In this document: positions 1 to 9,100 of the stretch, piece by piece | Numbering within the stretch: position 1 is the first letter of the stretch | Layout: each line of letters starts with the position of its first letter | Assembly: GCA_003569125.1 (NCBI GenBank) | Contig: BGOG01000007.1 | Span: 1-64,000, forward strand | Origin: Acidimicrobiaceae bacterium | GTDB lineage: Bacteria; Actinomycetota; Acidimicrobiia; Acidimicrobiales; Ilumatobacteraceae | DNA: 64,000 nt | Direction of reading: 5' to 3' | Notes under the pieces: model-generated | The model's input: only the letters and a program-made list of their open reading frames with translations | Told to the model about the DNA's origin: nothing | Databases searched by the model: none | Made by a program: the position numbers and the translations under genes

Positions 1-207
1 CGCGAAATAATCGCCACGCCGTTCCATTGACCTTGACCAAAATGCGCCGACTCGTAGCCGAGAGCAGAAAACACCGAGGTCGGAAAGACCTCATTCTTCA
101 TTTTGGTTTCTGCATGCACAAAACGTCGGGCTTGTTCTCGCCAACCCATTGGGTCACTCGTTCGAGACGGGCTTCAACGAATTCACATTCCATGACGCGA
201 TCAGCAC
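1..207 (-). pseudogene. xthA: Exodeoxyribonuclease III, N-terminal part, frameshifted and cut by the window edge
   Basis: This is not in the ORF track as a gene. Read on the minus strand from a GTG at 207, three frames in turn spell an exonuclease III / AP endonuclease start: ASWNVNSLK, then ARLERVTQWVGENKPDVLCMQ, then ETKMKNEVFP and ALGYESAHFGQGQWNGVAI. WNVNS and the LQE-like segment are the usual family motifs (DNA repair at abasic sites, 3'-5' exonuclease). Two 1-base losses, at about 168-171 (GGGC) and 110-112, explain the frame changes. The rest of the gene lies left of the window. Identity is clear to me by family recognition; whether the gene is really broken is doubtful because the neighbouring genes carry the same kind of error. 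Confidence 0.72.
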
Positions 208-261
208 GCCATTACCGTACTAAAATCACATGAGTGTGGCTTATTGTGAGATTTTCGATTA

Positions 262-1279
262 TCAGCGTTTCTTGTGTGGTGCTTTCTTTGAAACTGACTT
301 CGTTTGCTGGCGGCGACGCTTGGCTTTTTTGATCTGTGCAACGCGAGTAGTCGCCGTTCGATTCGGAGTCACGCTTCGTTGGGTTGATGCGCGAGCGGTT
401 CGCTGAGTGGATGCCGGTTCGACGCCGAATACCCCAAGTTCAACGCTTCGCCTAGACGGTGTGTAGCCAACTATCACCAAATTTAATGACGCCCCAAGTT
501 TGACGTGCTCGCGTGCACTACGCGGAACTGGATTAGCCATTAGTCGCATCGGCAAATAGCCCAACACTTCGCCAACTTTCACATACACACCATGAGACGC
601 ATAACTCTCAACAATGCCTTTGAGTTTCGTTCCCACCGGATTTTTTTCGACAAAATTCAAAAATGCGGTGAGTTCGTTGAGTTTCGGCGTCGGTTTTGAA
701 CCGGCACTCGGCTTGCTGCTTTGTGTAATTGGCTTCGATGAATTTGTCGCAACTTTTAATGTCGGAGGTGGAGTTTTTGGCACCGGCATCGGACGCGACG
801 GCGCGCGAACAGCCTTTGCGCGGCGCAGAGTTGCCGAACTTTCTCGTCCAGATTGTTTGCGCACCGGCAATCGCTGAATGAACACCCAACCAACATTCGG
901 CACAGGTTTGCCACCGATAAGTCGACCTTCATCGAACAACCATTTATATTGGTCATGAAATTCTTGATAACTGTCGTTTGACAAAACACTCGCTTTGACT
1001 TTGTCTGCAATCGTCAACACAAAGCCATCACCCCGACCAACAGCCCCCGCCGCGGAGCGACGAGTTCATTGTTGTTGATTGCGGCATCAAATTCTGCGCG
1101 TTCTTTTCGATCAACCCGATGACCAAATGTTGCATCAACTACGACTGTTATTTTCGTGTCTGGAAACTCATTCATAACGAGAGCACTGCCTCGTTAAGTT
1201 GCTTCAGGCTTGGCTCGGTACGGCCCTCGGTCGCCAGATTCGAACCGTCAACTACAACGTGAGTGAACGGCTTTACCAC
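262..1279 (-). pseudogene. NYN-domain (Zc3h12a-like) ribonuclease fused to S1 RNA-binding domain, two frameshifts
   Basis: The track shows only the 252-aa C-terminal piece. Upstream on the same strand a second frame reads NEFPDTKITVVVDATFGHRVD...NNELVAP, and a third reads HVVVDGSNLATEGR...LKQLNEAVLS. Joined, these make a roughly 339-aa protein. The NYN/PIN-like nuclease fold spans about residues 8-150, with an early acidic residue in VDGSN, VDATF, and a late GRGDGFVL...LSNDSYQEFH block. A basic Pro/Ser linker follows, then an S1 domain around residues 205-290 (GTKLKGIVESYASHGVYVKV) and a Lys/Arg-rich tail. A metal-dependent RNA nuclease is inferred. The joins at about 1175 (TT for TTT) and 1053 (CC run) are single-base losses. 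GTG at 1279 follows an in-frame stop. Confidence 0.72.
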
Positions 1280-1329
1280 GTCTCTATTCAACCACGCTCA
1301 GCAAGCTAGTAATACAAAGTATTCTGGCA

Positions 1330-2430
1330 TCAATGTTCATGCGTGTAATGGTCTGCCAGCAGGTCTCCACCAAAATCGTTTTCTAAATCGCGCCACACCG
1401 TATGGATGTGATTTGTTCCTCGTTGAGTGTTGTCGTATTCAACAAACAATCTTGTGCCTTGTACTCGGTAATAGTGAGGTTGACCCTTTTCTATTCACAC
1501 CCGCCCAGAGAAATGAAAGTTCTTGAATCTTGTCATCGCTAAGTTTTGCCCATTCACGGTCGGCAACATCATCCGAAATCCGGTTGAGATAAACCTTCAA
1601 AGTTCCTTTAAATCATCACGTTGCGAAATACTCAAATGGCTGCCGATAAACCCTTGGGTTGTGCGCGAAAACGAAACCTTACGAAGGTCGTCGGCCGTAA
1701 TTGATAATTCGGCGTCTGCCCGCATCTGTATCGCTTGCATTGCGTCACCCAATGCCCCATCAAACTGTTTTCGCCATATGTCCGACATTGGAAGTGCTGT
1801 GTCTCCTTCAACCAACGCGCTTCTATTCGCACCCACTATGTCAGTGGGCGGAACCTTGTTTACCACTGCGGTAAGACGCTGTTCGAGTGTTAGCGAATGT
1901 ATGAATCTCTTGCCAAGTCCTCTGCTGCCGCCAACGGCCTCAACAAATGTGGACCAAGCAGTACAGAATTCGCTGGGTCTGCTCCAAGAAAACATGGTGT
2001 TGTCGAAATTATTTCGCCAGCACTCAATGTGAAGTTCAGCGACACATGATGCCCGCCGAACCGCCAAGACCATAAACCAGTATCTCCTGGATTTCCAAAG
2101 AACGAGATCCAATACAACATCGGGATCTCTTCTCGCTCTCGCTCAAATTCAGCGACGAAACCCTCTAACCGATCAAGCACATTTTCTAGACCCATAATCG
2201 TGGAAACTGTGGTGTAACCACCCTCTGACAATGCAGTTGCCAATAACTTATGAACCATTCGATGCTGGCTTGATTCATCTCGGCGAGAGGCAACCCACAT
2301 GATTGGTAGGCGTGTAAAACCATTTCTTACGTTCGTTAAAATCAGCGAAGTTAAACATCGCTCGATCACGCTGAACCTCGTCAAAACTAGCGACCAGTTC
2401 TTTGGCCACATTAATCATGCTTGGTGTCAT
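1330..2430 (-). pseudogene. DUF3500 family protein, five or so frameshifts
   Basis: Four reading frames on the minus strand concatenate into one DUF3500 protein. ATG at 2430 begins MTPSMINVAKELVAS...FNFADFNERKKWFYTP. The middle piece has LSEGGYTTVSTIMGLENVL, YWISFFGNPG and WSWRFGGHHVSLNFT, and then FLGADPANS. A third piece has LTLEQRLTAVV and VPPTDIVGANR. The end reads [33 protein letters not shown] and NHIHTVWRD, with a stop at 1330. DUF3500 proteins have no settled function; the family's heme-free, His-rich core is conserved here. Changes of frame fall near 2288, 2262, 1905, 1596 and 1488, mostly at short homopolymers (one is a gain in an A run). Such a high density within a well-preserved protein argues for sequence error. 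Confidence 0.75.
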
Positions 2431-2499
2431 TTTGATTTCTTTAGTTACCTGGTCGATTTAAACCGAAAATAACTTCTGGATCACATGAATCCCAAGTAT

Positions 2500-3611
2500 T
2501 CAAAATTGCGACTTCGAACCCACCCTCCGAGTTCGCTCTAAAAGATTTTTTGCGAGAGTAAGTTGAGAAGCTTGCCAAACATCAAGTGCCTCAGACAAAA
2601 CCTGATATTTTCAATTGCCTCGGCAAGCGCCCAACCATCGGCCGCCGCCTTAGCGGTACCTGCCGCGGCGTGAGGTCTCACGACGATACCCGCATCGCCG
2701 ATTAGGCATACTCGTCCAAAAGCCATCTGATCAATGTCGACATCATAAATTACTTGCACAAAAGGTTCGACTGTGGCGACAACAAGATCGCTCAGTAATT
2801 TTGGAAGACATCTGAGCGCCATTAACTTGACTTGCTCGACATTGTGCTTACTTACGAACCCTGGAGGAATTGAAACTTCACGTAACGCGCCGTACTTATC
2901 GGTCATTAGATTGTTAAATTCATCACCGTGCTGGTAGTTGCAATACCAAACGAAATTGATGAGTCGATTACCCGCCGTTACACGACCTTCGTGATCAGGA
3001 ATCGGATACACCAAAATGTGCGAATTCGGATATACAAAATAAGTGATCGCGTCACCCAAGCGTTCAATTATTTCACTTGATAATTCTGACTCAGGAACCA
3101 TCCCGCGCCAGGCGACATAACCCGCATATTGCGATTTGCTTGATGGCACCAACCTGTCACGCAAAAGTGAACCGATTCCGTCGGCGCCTACCAGAAGATC
3201 AGAGGTTATCGACCGACCATCCTTCAACGAGATTGATACGTCGTCGGATGACTGAGAAAAATCAACTACCTCGGAATCCAAGTGATACTGATCTGCTCCG
3301 AAGTGAGCAAGTGTCGAAGCGTAGACGGTATTCCATGAACTGAATCGGTATTGGTGTCTGGCGTCGTGAACCACTTTGCATTCTTTGTCTAAATAACGAA
3401 TGTGGTTGGTTTCAACCGATATCTTTTCTATATCCAATGCAGCGCGCGTTTGTAAATAACGATAGCTCGCGGGCAAAAAACCAATTCCGGCTCCGCGTTG
3501 CTCAAGACGAACCGCAGATCGCTCATATATCGAAACCTGATGACCCGCATCACGAAGCAGGCAGGCCGCCGTCAGACCACCGATCGATCCACCAACAATA
3601 GAAACCTTCAT
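2500..3611 (-). CDS. FAD-dependent monooxygenase (PHBH/UbiH-like), C-terminal frameshift
   Basis: Group A flavoprotein hydroxylase that uses FAD and NAD(P)H with O2 on a small, probably aromatic, substrate. The protein starts MKVSIVGGSIGGLTAA, a GxGxxG FAD-binding loop, so ATG 3611 is preferred over the track's 3662. A DG motif (VGADGIGSLLRDRL) lies near residue 160 and a GD motif (GRVCLIGDAGIVVRPHAAAGTAKA) near 290. The track protein ends in a nonsense tail after AEAIEN. One frame over, the sequence continues as SEALDVWQASQLTLAKNLLERTRRVG to a stop at 2500, which is the normal C-terminus, so a 1-nt indel lies near 2605. The substrate cannot be told. It is the last of the error-rich genes at this end. 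Confidence 0.8.
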
Positions 3612-3801
3612 TGACCTACTACCAACATCCAAACGATGGGCACCTTGACAAATAAATAACATGTGCTGTCACGTCGGTGAGTCTACCCCTGGTCAAAATA
3701 GCTGATTTTTGCAAACTCTGAATTTTTGAACTAATCTGCAAATTAATGTGACTTAAATTAATACAGACTTTAAACACGTAAGGGCTCATAAAAGTTTCTA
3801 C

Positions 3802-3807
3802 AGGAGG
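3802..3807 (+). promoter_or_regulatory. Strong Shine-Dalgarno AGGAGG
   Basis: AGGAGG lies seven bases before the ATG at 3815 and fixes the start of the PPOX gene. Most other genes in the window lack so clear a site. Confidence 0.8.
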
Positions 3808-3814
3808 ACAAAAT

Positions 3815-4339
3815 ATGGCAATCAAGCTCGCTAAATTTCGCGACGTGGCAAACGGCTTGCAATCAGGTCAGTTTGCAATTGGGGACCGAACCACTGTCAG
3901 CTCGATCGCCGACATCGACCCAAAATACAAAATGTTGATGGACAAACCGTTTGCTTGTGTGATGGCGGTCATGGGCGCTGACGGTCGACCAAACCTTACC
4001 CCAATGTGGTTCGACTACGAAGGCGACAAAGTGTTGGTGAACGTTGCTTCACATCGCCCCAAGACAAAGTGGATTCGCAAAACACCCAAGATCACAATCG
4101 TCATTGTCAACCCAGCCAACATGTACCACTGGATGAGCATGAAGGTAACTGTGGAGCGTGAAATTTTAGAAGATGACGCCAAAGAAGGCGCGTGGGTGAC
4201 TTCTCAATTGAATCGCATCTGGAAGAAGTACGTCGGCCAAGGCGAAGAATACGGATTGCGTGACCCGTCAATCAATGAGCGACGAGTGCTGTTCGTCTGC
4301 AAGGTTGACAGCATCGCTACATTCGGCGAACCAGGCTGA
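3815..4339 (+). CDS. PPOX-class (flavin/F420) split-barrel oxidoreductase
   Basis: 174-aa protein of the pyridoxamine-5'-phosphate-oxidase-like split barrel, closest by eye to the actinobacterial F420-dependent FDOR-B type. The core is KPFACVMAVMGADGRPNLTPMWFDYEG followed by VASHRPKTKWIRKTPKITIVIVNP, the strand pair and basic segment that hold the cofactor phosphate. F420 rather than FMN as cofactor is inferred from the family and from the other F420-type enzymes in this window. It stands alone, convergent with kgd, with an AT-rich inverted segment (about 4350-4370) between the stops. Start is fixed by an AGGAGG site. Confidence 0.8.
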   Translation: MAIKLAKFRDVANGLQSGQFAIGDRTTVSSIADIDPKYKMLMDKPFACVMAVMGADGRPNLTPMWFDYEGDKVLVNVASHRPKTKWIRKTPKITIVIVNPANMYHWMSMKVTVEREILEDDAKEGAWVTSQLNRIWKKYVGQGEEYGLRDPSINERRVLFVCKVDSIATFGEPG

Positions 4340-4368
4340 GCTTTACAACTCTTTTATTAAATAAAGTT

Positions 4369-7300
4369 TTATCGCCAGTCGGCAAAGGTTTGTTCAAGCA
4401 GGCTGGCTAATTCTTGGTCATGGATCGTCTTTGATCCGGTTGCAGGACTTCCTGATTCAAAGCGGGCGACATGGCGCCAGTCAAAGCCTTTATTCTTGAT
4501 GCCCCAGACGATGTCGTCAACGAAGTGCCACGCTCCCATATTCTCCGGTTCTTCTTGCACCCACACAACCTGCTTTGCATTCGGATAGCGGGAGAGAATT
4601 TCATTTAGACCCGCAATTGGAAACGGATACAACTGCTCAACGCGAACCACTGCAACAAATGCATTTCGCTTGTTGCGCTCAGCCATAACATCCCAAGCAA
4701 CTTTCCCAGTGCATAAAACTATTCGAGTAATGCTTTCTCTGTCGCTCACTGCGGGATCATCAAGAATCTCTTGAAAGCATCCAGAAGTTAATTCGTTGAG
4801 CGTTGACCGGCTCTCTTTCATTCGAAGTGGTTGCTTTGGGGTCATCACAACGAGTGGTTTTCGGAACTCACGGCGCACTTGCCGACGCAACATATGAAAA
4901 TACTGTGCGGACGTTGTCGGATAACAAACTTGAATGTTGTCTTCCGCGCACAACTGCAAGAATCGCTCGAGCCGTGCCGAGGAGTGTTCAGGTCCTTGCC
5001 CCTCATATCCATGCGGAAGCAGCATCACCAAACCATTTTGCTGTCCCCACTTATCTTCGGCTGCGACAATGTATTGATCAATCACGATCTGAGCGCCGTT
5101 TACGAAGTCTCCAAACTGTGCCTCCCACATCACCAATGCATCAGCGTTGGAGTGCGCATATCCGTATTCAAATCCGAGAGCCGCATATTCAGAAAGCAAA
5201 GAGTCATAAACCCAAAATCGAGCCTTGCCGTTCGGCAAAGTATTGATTGGAACCCAGCGCTCTTCATTGTTGTAATCAACCAGCGTTGAATGGCGCTGAC
5301 TAAAAGTGCCACGACGAGCATCTTCGCCCATGAGTCGCACCGGCGTCCCCTCGACCACAAGTGATCCAAAAGCCAGAGCTTCGGCCGTCGCCCAATCAAC
5401 ATCTTGTTGTGACTTGTAAAGTTGGGCGCGAAGGGCAAACTGTCTGACGAGTTTTGGATGCGCAGTAAAGTCGGGCGGGTAGGCCGACAAGTGATTAAAA
5501 ATGCCATCAAGAATTGAACGCTCAACGCCAGTCTCAACGTGTGGAACAACACCAATTGGATCTGGCGGTGGTGGCACTTTTATTGGAGCCGGCTTGGCGG
5601 CACGAGCCGCATCAAGCGCTCCTTGCAATTTGCCCTGATAGTCAGAGAGTGCTCGCTCTGCCTCGTCAAGGGTGATGTCCCCGCGTTTAACGAGGGTCTC
5701 GACATAAAGTTTGCGCACGCTTCGACGTTCGGCGATTGCTTTGTACATCAAAGGCTGGGTGTAACTCGGATCGTCGCCCTCGTTGTGCCCATGTCGGCGA
5801 TAACAAATCATGTCGATTACGACGTCTTTGTGAAACTGCTGACGGTATTCGAATGCAAGTTGTGCAACTCGTACGCAGGCTTCCGGGTCATCGCCATTGA
5901 CATGAAAGATTGGTGCCTGAACTGTCTTGGCAACATCGCTCGGATACTTTGACGAGCGCGCATATTGTGGTGAAGTAGTAAAACCAATTTGGTTGTTGAC
6001 GATGATGTGTACCGTTCCACCGACGCGATATCCGCTGGTGTCGCTCATCGCAAAAGCCTCCGCGACGATTCCTTGTCCGGCGAATGCTGCGTCCCCGTGC
6101 AATAAAAGTGGCAAGACGCTATAAGAAAGCGGAGGATCAATTCTGTCTTGAGCAGATCTAACCATGCCCAGCACAATTGGTCCAACAGTTTCTAGATGGC
6201 TCGGATTCGCGGACAACTCAATCGGTAACAAACCGCCTTTAGGCGAAGTGAAAACACCGACGCTTCCAAGGTGATATTTGACGTCGCCAGACCCTTGTAC
6301 CGAAGATGGATCAATGTGATCTTCAAACTCCTCAAAAATTTCTTCTAAGTCTTTGCCCATAATGTTCGCCAATACGTTCAGGCGACCACGATGCATTGCT
6401 CCCATCACCGCTGAATGCATTTTGCTGTCTGCTGCTGACGAAAGAATTACATCAAGCATTGGAACCAGCGACTCAGCACCTTCGAGCCCGAATCGCTTAG
6501 TGCCAACATATTTAGTAGCGAGAAACCGCTCGAATGCTTCGGCTGCATTCAGCCGCTCCAGCACGCGACGCTGATCAACAACATATTCACCCACGCCGTG
6601 GCCTTCAAACCGCTCTTGAATCCACCGTTGTTCTTCGGTCGAGTGAATATGCATGTACTCAATGCCGATAGTTCGGCAATATGCATCTCGCAACACGCCC
6701 AGCAACTCACCCAAAGTCGAACGGTTCACACCACCAACGCCGCCCGTCAAGAACTCTCGGTCCAGATCCCAAAGTGTCAGACCATATGTTGCGGGGTCTA
6801 ATTCGCGCGGCATTTCGGGCGCACGCCAGTGCAACGGATCAAGATCAGCGATCAAATGCCCGCGCACGCGGTGCACCCGAATCAGCGTTGCGATTTGCAT
6901 TTGCTTTTCGAGCAACGCATCTTCGCTGTCGAGCGAATTTGAGTCTTCGCGCCACTGCACTGCTTGATATGGCACACCCAAACTGCTGAATACATCGGCA
7001 TAAAAATTATGCTCGCCAATTAAAAGTTCATGCACATATTTCAGAAACATTCCACTCTCGGCACCTTGAATAATTCGGTGGTCATATGTACTAGTGAGAG
7101 TCACAACTTTCGACACGCCAAGTCGCCCGAGCGTGCGCTCGTCGCTGCCTTGAAACTCGGCTGGATAATCAATCGTGCCAACACCGACGATCACTCCTTG
7201 CCCGACCATCAACCTCGGTACGGATTGTTGCGTGCCGATCGTGCCCGGGTTGGTCAGACTTATGTTCGCACCTTTAAAATCTTCGAGAGTTAATTTATTG

Positions 7301-8106
7301 GCGCGAACTTTACGAATAATGTCTTCGTATGCCAGCAAAAACCCCGCGAAATCGAGAGTGCCGGCGTTACGCAAGACAGGCACGACCAAACTTCGTTGCC
7401 CATTGCCTTTATCGACATCTACGGCCAATCCCATATTCACATGGTTGAATCTTTGAATTTGAGGCTTGCCGTGTTCGTCGACTGAAAAAGCATGTTTCAT
7501 ATTCGGCACCGAATCGGCGATCGCTCGCACGATGGCATACCCGATCAAATGCGTGAAACTGATTTTGCTCTCGCCACTTCGACCGCGATAGCCGTTGATT
7601 ACTTTTCGATTAACTTCGAGAAGTTTTGCCGGCACTTGGCGCACGCTGGTTGCAGTTGGCACTTCAAGGCTCGACTGCATATTCGCGGCGATGACCGCCG
7701 AGACACCGCGCAGCGGTTCTGGTTCAACAACTTCAAGCGGAGTTAATTCAACTTGCGGTTTAGCCTGAGGCCGTTGCGCCAGCGCTGGCTGTGTAGAAGC
7801 AACAACTGATGAGATTTTTTGCGACGACTCGTCTTGCACGGTCGCAATTGCTGATGCTGACTGCTTATCCGCCAAAAGCAAACGCGCCGAAGTTGCGACG
7901 GGTGCGTCGTAATCTAACGATTCAAAAGCTGGCCGAACTAACTCGCCAGTCGGATCAGTTTTTGGTGATCCGACTGGCTTGTAGTCACTAAAAAAATCTC
8001 TCCATGCCAAAGACAGAGTTTCGGGTTCGTCGCGAAATCTCTCGTACATCTCCTCTACTAACCAGGAGTTTGCACCAAAGTCGTCGGATCCGGACCTTTC
8101 AACCAT
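4369..8106 (-). CDS. kgd: Multifunctional 2-oxoglutarate dehydrogenase/decarboxylase (E1 with fused E2-like domain)
   Basis: 1245-aa thiamine-diphosphate enzyme of the TCA cycle, OdhA/Kgd type found in actinobacteria. Residues about 10-45 are the short N-terminal helix module (FGANSWLVEEMYERF). A Pro/Gln-rich linker follows. Residues about 150-380 are an acyltransferase (E2) catalytic domain without a lipoyl domain, with DHRIIQGA at about 343. The rest is E1o: MHRGRLNVLANIMGK, HGDAAFAGQGIVAEAFAMS and IVNNQIGFTT bind thiamine-diphosphate and Mg. Length matches the mycobacterial enzyme (about 1230 aa). The track's first codon is TTG at 8109; ATG 8106 directly behind it is more likely. It lies 20 bases downstream of the PuuD-like gene on the same strand, probably cotranscribed. 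Confidence 0.95.
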   Translation of the reverse strand: MVERSGSDDFGANSWLVEEMYERFRDEPETLSLAWRDFFSDYKPVGSPKTDPTGELVRPAFESLDYDAPVATSARLLLADKQSASAIATVQDESSQKISSVVASTQPALAQRPQAKPQVELTPLEVVEPEPLRGVSAVIAANMQSSLEVPTATSVRQVPAKLLEVNRKVINGYRGRSGESKISFTHLIGYAIVRAIADSVPNMKHAFSVDEHGKPQIQRFNHVNMGLAVDVDKGNGQRSLVVPVLRNAGTLDFAGFLLAYEDIIRKVRANKLTLEDFKGANISLTNPGTIGTQQSVPRLMVGQGVIVGVGTIDYPAEFQGSDERTLGRLGVSKVVTLTSTYDHRIIQGAESGMFLKYVHELLIGEHNFYADVFSSLGVPYQAVQWREDSNSLDSEDALLEKQMQIATLIRVHRVRGHLIADLDPLHWRAPEMPRELDPATYGLTLWDLDREFLTGGVGGVNRSTLGELLGVLRDAYCRTIGIEYMHIHSTEEQRWIQERFEGHGVGEYVVDQRRVLERLNAAEAFERFLATKYVGTKRFGLEGAESLVPMLDVILSSAADSKMHSAVMGAMHRGRLNVLANIMGKDLEEIFEEFEDHIDPSSVQGSGDVKYHLGSVGVFTSPKGGLLPIELSANPSHLETVGPIVLGMVRSAQDRIDPPLSYSVLPLLLHGDAAFAGQGIVAEAFAMSDTSGYRVGGTVHIIVNNQIGFTTSPQYARSSKYPSDVAKTVQAPIFHVNGDDPEACVRVAQLAFEYRQQFHKDVVIDMICYRRHGHNEGDDPSYTQPLMYKAIAERRSVRKLYVETLVKRGDITLDEAERALSDYQGKLQGALDAARAAKPAPIKVPPPPDPIGVVPHVETGVERSILDGIFNHLSAYPPDFTAHPKLVRQFALRAQLYKSQQDVDWATAEALAFGSLVVEGTPVRLMGEDARRGTFSQRHSTLVDYNNEERWVPINTLPNGKARFWVYDSLLSEYAALGFEYGYAHSNADALVMWEAQFGDFVNGAQIVIDQYIVAAEDKWGQQNGLVMLLPHGYEGQGPEHSSARLERFLQLCAEDNIQVCYPTTSAQYFHMLRRQVRREFRKPLVVMTPKQPLRMKESRSTLNELTSGCFQEILDDPAVSDRESITRIVLCTGKVAWDVMAERNKRNAFVAVVRVEQLYPFPIAGLNEILSRYPNAKQVVWVQEEPENMGAWHFVDDIVWGIKNKGFDWRHVARFESGSPATGSKTIHDQELASLLEQTFADWR

Positions 8107-8127
8107 CAACTACATCGTAACGATTTA

Positions 8128-8862
8128 TTATTTGAGTAGAACCTCTGATGCGATCCAAAGCACGAGCCATAAGACACCGGCTGTGATCATCGCGTTCTTA
8201 TGCGACTCATATGGCCATAGCAACTTGTTCGTCGCAGCAGTGCCACCAAGCATGCCAAGAGCGTTTAGTTGCAAGATTGCACCAAGCACAACACCGATAA
8301 TCAACAAAGTTACGGCGTTGCTCTGAGTTGCATCACCAAAAGCCGAACCATAGAAGTGAGCCGGTCCGACCATGAACCACAACATTGAGAACGAGAAAAT
8401 AAAGTTCTGACGCGAAGCAAGCAATGCTTTTCGACCAGCACCAGCAGCGGCTGGGTCAGCAGCAGCGCCACCCAAAACATTCACAGCATTGGCGAGAACA
8501 ACTTTTTGGTTCTTCCAAATAACCATCCACACATTGGCAGCCATCAAGATGCCATAAATCATGCCAAGTGAAATCGTCATGTTGTGCGCATAATTTTGTA
8601 GCCAGTAGTCCTTCACAAGACCGGTGATCAGCAAACCCGTTACCAAAGTTGCAACCGCTGCCCATCGAAACCACCACAACGCACGACGCGCAACTTTGTC
8701 AAGGGTCAACATCCGTGCTTTACCTTCATCACCATAAGCAGCAAGCGCCGGGACCTGCACAAGATTGAAGTAGTACAACAAACCAATCCAGGTAATACCC
8801 ACGGCAATGTGCAAGTACCTGAACAAAAAATTTCCAATGTAAGCCTGAGTTAATAACTGCAT
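8128..8862 (-). CDS. PuuD-like (urate oxidase N-terminal) multi-pass membrane protein
   Basis: 244-aa protein with about six membrane spans. The start YLHIAVGITWIGLLYYFNLVQVPAL and the RRALWWFRWAAVATLVTGLL segment resemble the membrane part of urate hydroxylase PuuD (Urate_ox_N). The cytochrome c part of classical PuuD is absent. Several membrane His residues (RYLHIAVG, AHNMTISL, PAHFYG) could bind heme or metal, which is family inference. A GGGAG site precedes the ATG at 8862. It sits directly upstream of kgd. No purine catabolic gene is nearby, so a urate role is not supported by context; a respiratory or heme-linked role is equally possible. Confidence 0.6.
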   Translation of the reverse strand: MQLLTQAYIGNFLFRYLHIAVGITWIGLLYYFNLVQVPALAAYGDEGKARMLTLDKVARRALWWFRWAAVATLVTGLLITGLVKDYWLQNYAHNMTISLGMIYGILMAANVWMVIWKNQKVVLANAVNVLGGAAADPAAAGAGRKALLASRQNFIFSFSMLWFMVGPAHFYGSAFGDATQSNAVTLLIIGVVLGAILQLNALGMLGGTAATNKLLWPYESHKNAMITAGVLWLVLWIASEVLLK

Positions 8863-9090
8863 GATTTCTCCCTTTTCATTTCATCTAATTTTTAAAACTC
8901 ATAAATTTAATAGCTAAATTACTAGGCACGCAAAAACTAGCACGACCAAGCAGGTGGCAAGCCTTCATCAAAGTAATTTCACGAAAATACGACGATCTCA
9001 TGATCTCGCGCAGTAACTCGGGTAGCGAATCTCTTATATTAAAATGACCCGCAGCGCAAAGAAACCTGCCAGACCGATCGCCTAGTAGTT

Positions 9091-9096
9091 TATAAG
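9091..9096 (+). promoter_or_regulatory. Candidate -10 element for ettA, leaderless start
   Basis: TATAAG ends four bases before the ATG at 9101, with an AT-rich stretch (TCTTATATTAAAAT) further up. There is no ribosome-binding site. This spacing would start transcription at or next to the ATG, a leaderless arrangement common in actinobacteria. It is a single-site guess. Confidence 0.35.
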
Positions 9097-9100
9097 TCTT

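Noticed and set aside
1263-2032. Plus-strand ORFs of 87 and 169 aa
   Set aside because: They are antisense to the recognisable DUF3500 frames.
4803-5289. Plus-strand ORFs of about 150 aa opposite kgd
   Set aside because: They are antisense to a perfectly conserved enzyme, share no motif and have shadow-like composition.
8863-9100. tRNA or small RNA gene in the 238-base gap
   Set aside because: No TTCGA loop or paired acceptor is visible; the stretch is AT-rich and looks like divergent promoter sequence.
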